NCBI GenBank assembly: GCA_963920705.1
Contig: OY987232.1
Location: forward strand, 3,720,001 to 3,784,000
DNA: 64,000 bases
Direction: 5' to 3'
DNA from: Odiellus spinosus
Lineage: Eukaryota; Arthropoda; Arachnida; Opiliones; Phalangiidae
A program made the translations under genes and the position numbers. Below, piece after piece: positions 47,161 through 62,600 of this stretch; positions within the stretch are counted from its first letter, which is position 1, and each line of letters opens with the position of its first letter. The notes beneath the pieces were generated by a model. The model saw nothing but the letters and a program-made list of their open reading frames with translations, had not been told where the DNA came from and ran no database searches.

Positions 47161-48749
47161 ATTTTGATATTGTATTTCTTGAATTGGCCATATTATTCTT
47201 GTTTTTCAACGGATTTTTGAAAATTCTTATTATTTAGACTGTCCAATAATTGCTCTTTCGAATGACATTGGTTTTGTCTAAATTGCCAAAACGTAACAAA
47301 TATAAAATGGGTTGAAATTAAGCAAAAACGGTTAAAAACCAAAGATTATTGGATACAAATGGACACAAAACATTTGATTTTTAAGCGAGTTAGACAAAAT
47401 CAACACCGATCGAAAGAGCGAGTATTGATCAATCTAAAAAACAAGAGTTTTGGAAAATCCGTTGAAAAACATGGAAAATATGGCCAATACAAAAAAAACA
47501 TCTAATATCAAAAAGCGTATTTTTAAAATCTGAAATTTGACTATTTTGATATTGTATGATTTCTTGAATTGGCCATATTATTCTTGTTTTTCAACGGATT
47601 TTTGAAATCTCTTATTATTTAGACTGTCAAATAATTGCTCTTTCGAATGACATTGGTTTTGTCTAAATTGCCAAAACGTAACAAATATAAAATGGGTTAA
47701 ATTAAGCAAACACGCTTAAAAATCAATGATTATTGGATTCAAATGGACACAAAACGTTTGATTTTTAAGCGAGTTAGACACAATCAACACCCATCGAAAG
47801 AGCAAATATTGATCAATCTAAAAAAAAGAGTTTTGGAAAATCCGTTGAAAAACATGGAAAATATGGCCAATACAAAAAAACATCTAATATCAAAAAGCGT
47901 ATTTTTAAAATCTGAAATTTGACTATTTTGATATTGTATGATTTCTTGAAATGGCCAAATTTTTCTTGTTTTTCAACGGATTTTTGAAAACTCTTATTAT
48001 TTAGACTGTCCAATAATTGCTCTTTCGAATGACATTGGTTTTGTCTAAATTGCCAAAACATAACAAATATCAAATGGGTTAAAATTAAGCAAAAACGCTT
48101 AAAAATCAAAGATTATTATATTCAAATGGACACAAAACATTTGATTTTTAAACGATTTAGACAAAATCAACACCTATCGAAAGAGCAAGTATTGATCAAT
48201 CTAAAAAACAAGAGTTTTTCAAAATCCGTTGAAAACATGGAAAATATGGCAAATTCAAAAAAACATCTAATATCAAAAAGCGTATTTTTAAAAATCTGAA
48301 ATTTGACTATTTTGATATTGTATGATTTCTTGAATTGGCCATATTATTCTTGTTTTTCAACGGATTTTTGAAAACTCTTATTATTTAGACTGTCCAATAA
48401 TTGCTCTTTCGAATGACATTGGTTTTGTCTAAATTGCCAAAACGTAACAAATATAAAATGGGTTGAAATTAAACAAAAACGCTTAAAAATCAAAGATTAT
48501 TGGATTCAAATGGACACAAAACATTTGATTTTTAAGCGATTTAGACAAAATCAACACCTATCGAAAGAGCAATTATTGATCAATCTAAAAAAAGAGTTTT
48601 GGAAAATCCGTTGAAAAACATGGAAAATATGGCCAATACAAAAAAACATCTAATATCAAAAAGCGTATTTTTAAAATCTGAAATTTGACTATTTTGATAT
48701 TGTGTGATTTCTTGAAATGGCCATATTTTTCTTGTTTTTCAACGGATTT

Positions 48750-51700
48750 TTGAAAACTCTACCTATTTAGACTGTCAAATAATTGCTCTTTCGAATGACA
48801 TTGGTTTTGTCTAAATTGCCAAAAGGTAACAAATACAAAATGGGTTGAAATTAAGGAAACACGCTTAAAAATCAAAGATTATTGAATTCAAATGGACACA
48901 AAACATTTGATTTTTTAGCGATTTAAACAAATTCAACACCTATCGAAAGAGCAAGAATTGATCAATCTAAATAACAAGAGTTTTTCAAAATCCGTTGAAA
49001 ACATGGAAAATATGGCAAATTCAAAAAAACATCTAATATCAAAAAGCGTATTTTTAAAATCTGAAATTTGACTATTTTGATATTGTATGATTTCTTGAAT
49101 TGGCCATATTATTCTTGTTTTTCAACGGATTTTTGAAAACTCTATTTAGACTGTCCAATAATTGCTCTTTCGAATGACATTGGTTTTGTCTAAATTGCCA
49201 AAATGTAACAAATACAAAATGGGTTGAAATTAAGGTAACAAGCTTAAAAATCAAAGATTTTTGGATTCAAATGGACACAAAACATTTATTTTTTAAGCGA
49301 TTTAGACAAATTCAACACCTATCGAAAGAGCAAGTATTGATCAATCTAAATAACAAGAGTTTTAGAAAATCCGTTGAAAAAATGGAAAATATGGCAAATT
49401 CCAAAAAAACATCTTATCAAAAAGCGTATTTTTAAAATCTGAAATTTGACTATTTTGATATTGTATGATTTCTTGAATTGTCCATATTATTCTTGTTTTT
49501 CAACGGATTTTTGAAAACTCTTATTATTTAGATTGTCCAATAATTGCTCTTTCGAATGACATTGGTTTTGTCTAAATTGCCAAAACATAACAAATATCAA
49601 ATGGGTTAATATTAAGCAAAAACGCTTAAAAATCAAAGATTATTTGATTCAAATGGACACAAAACATTTGATTTTTAAACGATTTAGACAAGATCAACAC
49701 CTATCGAAAGAGCAAGTATTGATCAATCTAAAAAAAAGAGTTTTGGAAAATCCGTTGAAAAACATGGAAAATATGGCCAATGCAAAAAACATCTAATATC
49801 AAAAAGCGTATTTTTAAAATCTGAAATTTGACTATTTTGATAGTGTGAGATTTCTTGAAATGGCCATATTTTTCTTGTTTTTCAACGGATTTTTGAAAAC
49901 TCAACCTATTTAGACTTAGCAATAATTGCTCTTTCGAGTGACATTGGTTTTGTCTAAATTGCCAAAACATAACAATTATAAAATGGGTTAAAATAAGCAA
50001 AAACGCTTAAAAATCAAAGATTATTGGGTTCAAATGGACACAAAACATTTAATTTTTAAGCGATTTAGACAAAATCAACACAAATCGAACGAGCAAATAT
50101 TGATCAATATAAAAACAAGAGTTTTGGAAAATCCGTTGAAAAACATGGAAATATGGCCAATACAAAAAAACATTGAATATCAAAAAGCGTTTTTTTAAAA
50201 TCTGAAATTTGACTATTTTGATATTGTATGATTTCTTGAATTGGCCATATTATTCTTGTTTTTCAACGGATTTTTGAAAACTCTTAATATTTAGACTGTC
50301 CAATAATTGCTCTTTCGAATGACATTGGTTTTGTCTAAATTGCCAAAATGTAACAAATACAAAATGGGTTGAAATTAAGGAAACACGCTTAAAAATCAAA
50401 GATTATTGGATTCAAATGGACACAAAACCTTTGATTTTTAGGCGATTTAGACAAAATCAACACCTATCGAAAGAGCAAGTATTGATCAATCTAAAAAACA
50501 AGAGATTTGGAAAATCCGTTGAAAACATGGAAAATATGGCAAATTCAAAAAAAACATCTAATTTCAAAAAGCGTATTTTTAAAATCTGAAATTTGACTAT
50601 TTTGATATTGTATGATTTCTTGAATTGGCCATATTATTCTTGTTTTTCAACGGATTTTTCAAAACTCTTATTATTTAGACTGTCAAATAATTGCTCTTTC
50701 GAATGACATTGGTTTTGTCTAAATTGCCAAAAGGTAACAAATACAAAATGGGTTGAAATTAAGGAAACACGCTTAAAAATCAAAGATTATTGGATTCAAA
50801 TGGACACAAAACATTTGATTTTTTAGCGATTTAAACAAATTCAACACCTATCGAAAGAGCAAGAATTGATCAATCTAAATAACAAGAGTTTTTCAAAATC
50901 CGTTGAAAACATGGAAAATATGGCAAATTCAAAAAAACATCTAATATCAAAAAGCGTATTTTTAAAATCTGAAATTTGACTATTTTGATATTGTATGATT
51001 TCTTGAATTGGCCATATTATTCTTGTTTTTCAACGGATTTTTGAAAACTCTATTTAGACTGTCCAATAATTGCTCTTTCGAATGACATTGGTTTTGTCTA
51101 AATTGCCAAAATGTAACAAATACAAAATGGGTTGAAATTAAGGTAACAAGCTTAAAAATCAAAGATTTTTGGATTCAAATGGACACAAAACATTTATTTT
51201 TTAAGCGATTTAGACAAATTCAACACCTATCGAAAGAGCAAGTATTGATCAATCTAAATAACAAGAGTTTTAGAAAATCCGTTGAAAAAATGGAAAATAT
51301 GGCAAATTCCAAAAAAACATCTTATCAAAAAGCGTATTTTTAAAATCTGAAATTTGACTATTTTGATATTGTATGATTTCTTGAATTGTCCATATTATTC
51401 TTGTTTTTCAACGGATTTTTGAAAACTCTTATTATTTAGATTGTCCAATAATTGCTCTTTCGAATGACATTGGTTTTGTCTAAATTGCCAAAACATAACA
51501 AATATCAAATGGGTTAATATTAAGCAAAAACGCTTAAAAATCAAAGATTATTTGATTCAAATGGACACAAAACATTTGATTTTTAAACGATTTAGACAAG
51601 ATCAACACCTATCGAAAGAGCAAGTATTGATCAATCTAAAAAAAAGAGTTTTGGAAAATCCGTTGAAAAACATGGAAAATATGGCCAATGCAAAAAACAT

Positions 51701-52565
51701 CTAATATCAAAAAGCGTATTTTTAAAATCTGAAATTTGACTATTTTGATAGTGTGAGATTTCTTGAAATGGCCATATTTTTCTTGTTTTTCAACGGATTT
51801 TTGAAAACTCAACCTATTTAGACTTAGCAATAATTGCTCTTTCGAGTGACATTGGTTTTGTCTAAATTGCCAAAACATAACAATTATAAAATGGGTTAAA
51901 ATAAGCAAAAACGCTTAAAAATCAAAGATTATTGGGTTCAAATGGACACAAAACATTTAATTTTTAAGCGATTTAGACAAAATCAACACAAATCGAACGA
52001 GCAAATATTGATCAATATAAAAACAAGAGTTTTGGAAAATCCGTTGAAAAACATGGAAATATGGCCAATACAAAAAAACATTGAATATCAAAAAGCGTTT
52101 TTTTAAAATCTGAAATTTGACTATTTTGATATTGTATGATTTCTTGAATTGGCCATATTATTCTTGTTTTTCAACGGATTTTTGAAAACTCTTATTATTT
52201 AGACTGTCCAATAATTGCTCTTTCGAATGACATTGGTTTTGTCTAAATTGCCAAAATGTAACAAATACAAAATGGGTTGAAATTAAGCATACACGCTTAA
52301 AAATCAAAGATTATTGGATTCAAATGGACACAAAACCTTTGATTTTTAGGCGATTTAGACAAAATCAACACCTATCGAAAGAGCAAGTATTGATCAATCT
52401 AAAAAACAAGAGATTTGGAAAATCCGTTGAAAACATGGAAAATATGGCAAATTCAAAAAAAACATCTAATTTCAAAAAGCGTATTTTTAAAATCTGAAAT
52501 TTGACTATTTTGATATTGTATGATTTCTTGAATTGGCCATATTATTCTTGTTTTTCAACGGATTT
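48750..52565. repeat. Five-monomer tandem duplication (offset 1,908)
   Basis: The ccaaaaggtaac variant at 48,819 recurs at 50,727. The rare tagtgtgagatttc variant at about 49,840 recurs at about 51,748, and the ctaatttcaaaaagcg variant at about 50,560 recurs at about 52,468. All give 1,908 bp, five monomers. The two blocks look almost identical by eye. Confidence 0.85.
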
Positions 52566-55500
52566 TTCAAAACTCTTATTATTTAGACTGTCCAATAATT
52601 GCTCTTTCGAATGACATTGGTTTTGTCTAAATTGCCAAAACGTAACAAATATAAAATGGGTTGAAATTAAGCAAAAACGCTTAAAAATCAAAGATTATTG
52701 GATTCAAAAGGACACAAAACATTTGATTTTTAAGCGATTTAGACAAAATCAACACTTATCGAAAGAGCAAATATTGATCAATCTAAAAAAAGAGTTTTGG
52801 AAAATCCGTTGAAAAACATGGAAAATATGGCCAATACAAAAAAACATCTAATATCAAAAAGCGTATTTTTAAAATCTGAAATTTGACTATTTTGATATTG
52901 TATGATTTCTTGAATTGGCCATATTATTATTGTTTTTTAACGGATTTTTGAAAACTCTATTTAGACTGTCCAATAATTGCTCTTTCGAATGTCATTGGTT
53001 TTGTCTAAATTGCCAAAATGTAACAAATACAAAATGGGTTGAAATTAAGGAAACACGCTTAAAAATCAAAGATTATTGGATTCAAATGGACACAAAACAT
53101 TTGATTTTTTAGCGATTTAGACAAATTCAACACCTATCGAAAGAGCAAGTATTGATCAATCTAAATAACAAGAGTTTTAGAAAATCCGTTGAAAAAATGG
53201 AAAATATGGCAAATTCAAAAAAACATCTAATATCAAAAAGCGTATTTTTAAAATCTGAAATTTGACTTTTTTGATATTGTATGATTTCTTGAATTGGCCA
53301 TATTATTCTTGTTTTTCAACGGATTTTTGAGAACTCTTATTATTTAGACTGCCCAATAATTGCTCTTTCGAATGACATTGGTTTTGTCTAAAGTGCCAAA
53401 ACGTAACAAATATAAAATGGGTTGAAATTAAGCAAAAACGCTTAAAAATCAAAGATTATTGGATTCAAATTGACACAAAACATTTGATTTTTAAGCGTTT
53501 TAGACAAAATCAACACCTATCGAAAGACAAAATATTGATCAATCTAAAAAAAAGATTTTTTTGTAAAATCCGTTGAAAAACATGGAAAATATGGTCAATT
53601 CAAAAAAAACATCTAATATTAAAAAGCGTATTTTTAAAATCTGAAATTTGACTATTTTGATATTGTTTGATTTCTTTAATTGGCCATATTATTCTTGTTT
53701 TTCAACGGATTTTTGAAAACTCTTATTATTTAGATTGTCCAATAATTGCTCTTTCGAATGACATTGGTTTTGTCTAAATTGCCAAAACATAACAAATATA
53801 AATGGGTTAAAATTAAGCAAAAACGCTTAAAAACCAAAGATTATTGGATTCAAATGGACACAAAACATTTGATTTTTTAGCGATTTAGACAAATTCAACA
53901 CCTATCGAAAGAGCAAGTATTGATCAATCTAAAAAACAAGAGTTTTGAAAATCCGTTGAAAAAATGGAAAATATGGCAAATTCAAAAAAACGTCTAATAT
54001 CAAAAAGCCTATTTTTAAAATCTGAAAATTGACTTTTTTGATATTGTATGATTTCTTGAATTGGCCATATTATTCTTGTTTTTCAACGGATTTTTGAAAA
54101 CTCTTATTATTTAGATTGTCAAATAATTGCTCTTTCGAATGACATTGGTTTTGTCTAAATTGCCAAAACATAAGAAATATCACATGGGTTAAAAATAAGC
54201 AAAAACGCTTAAAAATCTAAGATTATTCGATTCAAATGGACACAAAACATTTGATTTTTTAGCGATTTAGACAAAATCAACACCTATCGAAAGAGCAAGT
54301 ATTGATCAATCTAAAAAACAAGAGTTTTGGAAAATGCGTTGAAAACATGGAAAATATGGCAAATTCAAAAAAACATCTAATATCAAAAAGCGTATTTTTA
54401 AAATCTGAAATTTGACTATTTTGATATTGTATGATTTCTTGAATTGGCCATATTATTCTTGTTTTTCAACATATTTTTGAAAACTCTTATTATTTAGACT
54501 GTCAAATAGTTGCTCTTTCGAATGACATTGGTTTTGTCTAAATTGCCAAAACATAACAAATATAAAATGGGTTAAAATTAAGCAAAAACGCTTAAAAATC
54601 AAAGATTATTGGGTTCAAATGGACACAAAACATTTAATTTTTAAGCGATTTAGACAAAATAAACACAAATCGAAAGAGCAAATATTGATCAATTTAAAAA
54701 ACAAGAGTTTTGGAAAATCCGTTGAAAACATGGAAAATATGGCAAATTCAAAAAAACATCTAATATCAAAAAGCGTATTTTTAAAATCTGAAATTTGACT
54801 ATTTTGATATTGTATGATTTCTTGAATTGGCCATATTATTCTTGTTTTTCAACGGATTTTTGAAAACTCTTATTATTTAGATTGTCCAATAATTGCTTTT
54901 TCGAATGACATTGGTTTTGTCTAAATTGCCAAAACATAGCAAATATCAAATGGGTTAAAATTAAGCAAAAACGCTTAAAAACCAAAGATTATTGGATACA
55001 AATGGACACAAAACATTTGATTTTTAAACGATTTAGACAAAATCAACACCTATCGAAAGAGCAAGTATTGATAAATCTAAATAACAAGAGTTTTTCAAAA
55101 TCCGTTGAAAACATGGAAAATATGGCAAATTCAAAAAAACATCTAATATCAAAAAGCGTATTTTTAAAATCTGAAATTTGACTATTTTGATATTGTATGA
55201 TTTCTTGAATTGGCCATATTATTCTTGTTTTTCAACGGATTTTTGAAAACTCTTATTATTTAGACTGTCCAATAATTGCTCTTTCGAATGACATTGGTTT
55301 TGTCTAAATTGCCAAAACGTAACAAATATAAAATGGGTTGAAATTAAACAAAAACACTTAAAAATCAAAGATTATTGGATTCAAATGGACACAAAACATT
55401 TGATTTTTAAGCGATTTAGACAAAATTAACACCTATCGAAAGAGCAATTATTGATCAATCTAAAAAACAAGAGTTTTGGAAAATCCGTTGAAAAACATGG

Positions 55501-56699
55501 AAAATATGGCAAATTCAAAAAAACATCTAATATCAAAAAGCGTATTTTTAAAATTTGAAATTTAACTATTTTGATATTGTATGATTTCTTGAATTGGAAA
55601 TATTATTCTTGTTTTTCAACGGATTTTTGAAATCTCTTATTATTTAGACTGTCAAATAATTGCTCTTTCAAATGACATTGATTTTGTCTAAATTGCCAAA
55701 ACGTAACAAATATAAAATGGGTTGAAATTAAACAAAAACACTTAAAAATCAAAGATTATTGGATTCAAATGGACACAAAACATTTGATTTTTAAGCGATT
55801 TAGACAAAATCAACACCTATCGAAAGAGCAATTATTGATCAATCTAAAAAACAAGAGTTTTGGAAAATCCGTTGAAAAACATGGAAAATATGGCAAATTC
55901 AAAAAAACATCTTATCAAAAAGCGTATTTTTAAATCAGAAATTTGACTATTTTGATATTGTATGATTTCTTGAATTGTCCATATTATTCTTGTTTTTCAA
56001 CGGATTTTTGAAAACTCTTATTATTTAGATTGTCCAATAATTGCTCTTTCGAATGACATTGGTTTTGTCTAAATTGCCAAAACATAGCAAATATTAAATG
56101 GGTTAAAATTAAGCAAAAACGCTTAAAAACCAAAGATTATTGGATACAAATGGACACAAAACATTTGATTTTTAAACGATTTAGACAAAATCAACACCTA
56201 TCGAAAGAGCAAGTATTGATAAATCTAAATAACAAGAGTTTTTCAAAATCCGTTGAAAACATGGAAAATATGGCAAATTCAAAAAAAACATCTAATATCA
56301 AAAAGCGTATTTTTAAAATCTGAAATTTGACTATTTTGATATTGTATGATTTCTTGAATTGGCCATATTATTCTTGTTTTTCAACATATTTTTGAAAACT
56401 CTTATTATATAGACTGTCCAATAATTGCTCTTTCGAATGACATTGGTTTTGTCTAAATTGCCAAAACGTAACAAATACAAAATGGGTTGAAATTAAGCAA
56501 ACACGCTTAAAAATCAAAGATTATTGGATTCAAACGGACACAAAACATTTGATTTTTAAGCGATTTAGACAAAATCAACATCTATCGAAAGAGCAATTAT
56601 TGATCAATCTAAAAAAAGAGTTTTGGAAAATCCGTTGAAAACATGGAAAATATGGCAAATTCAAAAAACATCTAATATCAAAAAGCGTATTTTTAAAAT

Positions 56700-59600
56700 C
56701 TGAAATTTGACTTTTTTGATATTGTATGATTTCTTGAATTGGTCATATTATTCTTGTTTTTCAACATATTTTTGAAAACTCTTATTATATAGACTGTCCA
56801 ATAATTGCTCTTTCGAATGACATTGGTTTTGTCTAAATTGCCAAAACGTAACAAATACAAAATGGGTTGAAATTAAGCAAACACGCTTAAAAATCAAAGA
56901 TTATTGGATTCAAATGGACACAAAACATTTGATTTTTAAGCGATTTAGACAAAATCAACACCTATCGAAAGAGCAATTATTGATCAATCCAAAAAAAAGA
57001 GTTTTGGAAAATCCGTTGAAAAACATGGAAAATATGGCCAATACAAAAAAACATCTAATATCAAAAAACGTATTTTTAAAATCTGAAATTTGACTATTTT
57101 GATATTGTGTGATTTCTTGAAATGGCCATATTTTTCTTGTTTTTCAACGGATTTTTGAAAACTTTTATTATTTAGACTGTCCAATAATTGCTCTTTCGAA
57201 TGACATTGGTTTTGTCTAAATTGCCAAAACATAACAAATATCAAATGGGTTAAAATTAAGCAAAAACGCTTAAAAATCAAAGATTATTGGATTCAAATGG
57301 ACACAAAACATTTGATTTTTAAGCGATTTAGACAAAATCAACACCTATCGAAAGAGCAATTATTGATCAATCTAAAAAAAGAGTTTTGGAAAATCCGTTG
57401 AAAAACATGGAAAATATGGCCAATACAAAAAAACATCTAATATCAAAAAGCGTATTTTTAAAATCTGAAATTTGACTATTTTGATATTGTGTGATTTCTT
57501 GAAATGGCCATATTTTTCTTGTTTTTCAACGGATTTTTGAAAACTCTACCTATTTAGACTGTCAAATAATTGCTCTTTCAATTGACATTGGTTTTGTCTA
57601 AATTGCCAAAATGTAACAAATACAAAATGGGTTGAAATTAAGGAAACACGCTTAAAAATCAAAGATTATTGGATTCAAATGGACACAAAACATTTGATTT
57701 TTTAGCGATTTAGACAAATTCAACACCTATCGAAAGAGCAAGAATTGATCAATCTAAATAACAAGAGTTTTTCAAAATCCGTTGAAAACATGGAAAATAT
57801 GGTTAATACAAAAAAACATCTAATATCAAAAAGTGTATTTTTAAAATCTGAAATTTGACTATTTTGATATTGTAAGATTTCTTGAATTGGCCATATTATT
57901 CTTGTTTTTCAACGGATTTTTGAAAACTCTTATTATTTAGACTGTCCAATAATTGCTCTTTCGAATGACATTGGTTTTGTCTAAATTGCCAAAACGTAAC
58001 AAATATAAAATGGGTTGAAATTAAGCAAAAACGCTTAAAAATTAAGATTATTGGATTCAAAAGGACACAAAACATTTGATTTTTAAGCGATTTAGACAAA
58101 ATCAACACCTATCGAAAGAGCAAATATTGATCAATCTAAAAAAAGAGTTTTGGAAAATCCGTTGAAAAACATGGAAAATATGGCCAATACAAAAAAACAT
58201 CTAATATCAAAAATGTATTTTTAAAATCTGAAATTTGACTATTTTGATATTGTATGATTTCTTGAATTGGCCATATTATTCTTGTTTTTCAACGGATTTT
58301 TGAAAACTCTATTTAGACTGTCCAATAATTGCTCTTTCGAATGACATTGTTTTGTCTAAATTGCCAAAATGTAACAAATACAAAATGGGTTGAAATTAAG
58401 GAAACACGCTTAAAAATCAAAGATTATTGGATTCAAATGGACACAAAACATTTGATTTTTTAGCGATTTAGACAAATTCAACACCTATCGAAAGAGCAAG
58501 TATTGATCAATCTAAATAACAAGAGTTTTAGAAAATCCTTTGAAAAAATGGAAAATATGGCAAATTCAAAAAAACATCTAATATCAAAAAGCGTATTTTT
58601 AAAATCTGAAATTTGACTTTTTTGATATTGTATGATTTCTTGAATTGGCCATATTATTCTTGTTTTTCAACGGATTTTTGAGAACTCTTATTATTTAGAC
58701 TGCCCAATAATTGCTCTTTCGAATGACATTGGTTTTGTCTAAAGTGCCAAATCGTAACAAATATAAAATGGGTTGAAATTAAGCAAAAACGCTTAAAAAT
58801 CAAAGATTATTGGATTCAAATGGACACAAAACATTTGATTTTTTAGCGATTTAGACAAAATCAACATCTATCGAAAGAGCAAGTATTGATCAATCTAAAT
58901 AACAAGAGTTTTGGAAAATCCGTTGAAAAACATGGAAAATATGGCAAATTCAAAAAACATCTAATATTAAAAAGCGTATTTTTAAAATCTGAAATTTGAC
59001 TATTTTGATATTGTATGATTTCTTGAATTGGCCATATTATTCTTGTTTTTCAACGGATTTTTGAAAACTCTTATTATTTAGATTGTCCAATAATTGCTCT
59101 TTCGAATGACATTGGTTTTGTCTAAATTGCCAAAACATAACAAATATAAATGGGTTAAAATTAAGCAAAAACGCTTAAAAACCAAAGATTATTGGATTCA
59201 AATGGACACAAAACATTTGATTTTTTAGCGATTTAGACAAATTCAACACCTATCGAAAGAGCAAGTATTGATCAATCTAAAAAACAAGAGATTTGGAAAA
59301 TCCGTTGAAAACATGGAAAATATGGCAAATTCAAAAAAACGTCTAATATCAAAAAGCGTATTTTTAAAATCTGAAATTTGACTATTTTGATATTGTATGA
59401 TTTCTTGAATTGGCCATATTATTCTTGTTTTTCAACGGATTTTTGAAAACTCTTATTATTTAGATTGTCAAATAATTGCTCTTTCGAATGACATTGGTTT
59501 TGTCTAAATTGCCAAAACATAAGAAATATCACATGGGTTAAAAATAAGCAAAAACGCTTAAAAATCTAAGATTATTGGATTCAAATGGACACAAAACATT

Positions 59601-62600
59601 TGATTTTTAAGCGATTTAGACAAAATCAAAATCTATCGAAAGAGCAAGTATTGATCAATCTAAAAAACAAGAGATTTGGAAAATCCGTTGAAAACATGGA
59701 AAATATGGCAAATTCAAAAAAACATCTAATATCAAAAAGCGTATTTTTAAAATCTGAAATTTGACTATTTTGATATAGTATGATTTCTTGAATTGGCCAT
59801 ATTATTCTTGTTTTTCAACGATTTTTGAAAAATCTTATTATTTAGACTGTCCAATAATTGCTCTTTCGAATGACATTGGTTTTGTCTAAATTGCCAAAAT
59901 GTAACAAATACAAAATGGGTTGAAATTAAGGAAACACGCTTAAAAATCAAAGATTATTGGATTCAAATGGACACAAAACATTTGATTTTTTAGCGATTTA
60001 GACAAATTCAACACCTATCGAAAGAGCAAGAATTGATCAATCTAAATAACAAGAGTTTTTCAAAATCCGTTGAAAACATGGAAAATATGGCAAATTCAAA
60101 AAAACATCTAATATCAAAAAGCGTATTTTTAAAATCTGAAATTTGACTATTTTGATATTGTATGATTTCTTGAATTGGCCATATTATTCTTGTTTTTCAA
60201 CGGATTTTTCAAAACTCTTATTATTTAGACTGTCCAATAATTGCTCTTTCGAATGACATTGGTTTTGTCTAAATTGCCAAAACGTAACAAATGTAAAATG
60301 GGTTGAAATTAAGCAAAAACGCTTAAAAATCAAAGATTATTGGATTCAAAAGGACACAAAACATTTGATTTTTAAGCGATTTAGACAAAATCAACACCTA
60401 TCGAAAGAGCAAATATTGATCAATCTAAAAAAAGAGTTTTGGAAAATCCGTTGAAAAACATGGAAAATATGGCCAATACAAAAAAACATCTAATATCAAA
60501 AATGTATTTTTAAAATCTGAAATTTGACTATTTTGATATTGTATGATTTCTTGAATTGGCCATATTATTCTTGTTTTTCAACGGATTTTTGAAAACTCTA
60601 TTTAGACTGTCCAATAATTGCTCTTTCGAATGACATTGGTTTTGTCTAAATTGCCAAAATGTAACAAATACAAAATGGGTTGAAATTAAGGAAACACGCT
60701 TAAAAATCAAAGATTATTGGATTCAAATGGACACAAAACATTTGATTTTTTAGCGATTTAGACAAATTCAACACCTATCGAAAGAGCAAGTATTGATCAA
60801 TCTAAATAACAAGAGTTTTAGAAAATCCGTTGAAAAAATGGAAAATATGGCAAATTCAAAAAAACATCTAATATCAAAAAGCGTATTTTTAAAATCTGAA
60901 ATTTGACTTTTTTGATATTGTATGATTTCTTGAATTGGCCATATTATTCTTGTTTTTCAACGGATTTTTGAGAACTCTTATTATTTAGACTGCCCAATAA
61001 TTGCTCTTTCGAATGACATTGGTTTTGTCTAAAGTGCCAAAACGTAACAAATATAAAATGGGTTGAAATTAAGCAAAAACGCTTAAAAATCAAAGATTAT
61101 TGGATTTAAATGGACACAAAACATTTGATTTTTTAGCGATTTAGACAAAATCAACACCTATCGAAAGAGTAAGTATTGATCAATCTAAATAACAAGAGTT
61201 TTGGAAAATCCGTTGAAAAACATGGAAAATATGGCAAATTCAAAAAACATCTAATATTAAAAAGCGTATTTTTAAAATCTGAAATTTGACTATTTTGATA
61301 TTGTATGATTTCTTGAATTGGCCATATTATTCTTGTTTTTCAACGGATTTTTGAAAACTCTTATTATTTAGATTGTCCAATAATTGCTCTTTCGAATGAC
61401 ATTGGTTTTGTCTAAATTGCCAAAACATAACAAATATAAATGGGTTAAAATTAAGCAAAAACGCTTAAAAACCAAAGATTATTGGATTCAAATGGACACA
61501 AAACATTTGATTTTTTAGCGATTTAGACAAATTCAACACCTATCGAAAGAGCAAGTATTGATCAATCTAAAAAACAAGAGTTTTGAAAATCCGTTGAAAA
61601 AATGGAAAATATGGCAAATTCAAAAAAACGTCTAATATCAAAAAGCGTATTTTTAAAATCTGAAATTTGACTTTTTTGATATTGTATGATTTCTTGAATT
61701 GGCCATATTATTCTTGTTTTTCAACGGATTTTTGAAAACTCTTATTATTTAGATTGTCAAATAATTGCTCTTTCGAATGACATTGGTTTTGTCTAAATTG
61801 CCAAAACATAAGAAATATCACATGGGTTAAAAATAAGCAAAAACGCTTAAAAATCTAAGATTATTGGATTCAAATGGACACAAAACATTTGATTTTTAAG
61901 CGATTTAGACAAAATCAACATCTATCGAAAGAGCAAGTATTGATCAATCTAAAAAACAAGAGATTTGGAAAATCCGTTGAAAACATGGAAAATATGGCAA
62001 ATTCAAAAAAACATCTAATATCAAAAAGCGTATTTTTAAAATCTGAAATTTGACTATTTTGATATTGTATGATTTCTTGAATTGGCCATATTATTCTTGT
62101 TTTTCAACGATTTTTGAAAAATCTAATTATTTAGACTGTCCAATAATTGCTCTTTCGAATGACATTGGTTTTGTCTAAATTGCCAAAATGTAACAAATAT
62201 CAAATGGGTTAAAATTAAGCAAAAACGCTTAAAAATCTAAGATTATTGGATTCAAATGGACACAAAACATTTGATTTTTAAACGATTTAGACAAAATCAA
62301 CACCTATCGAAAGAGCAAGTATTGATCAATCTAAAAAACAAGAGTTTTTCAAAATCCGTTGAAAACATGGAAAATATGGCAAATTCAAAAAAACATCTAA
62401 TATCAAAAAGCGTATTTTTAAAAATCTGAAATTTGACTATTTTGATATTGTATGATTTCTTGAATTGGCCATATTATTCTTGTTTTTCAACGGATTTTTG
62501 AAAACTCTTATTATTTAGACTGTCCAATAATTGCTCTTTCGAATGACATTGGTTTTGTCTAAATTGCCAAAACGTAACAAATATAAAATGGGTTGAAATT

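Noticed and set aside
46980-47237. Plus-strand frame starting MDTKHLIFKRF
   Set aside because: This is the A half-unit of the satellite read through. It resembles the minus-strand frames only because the half-units are inverted copies.
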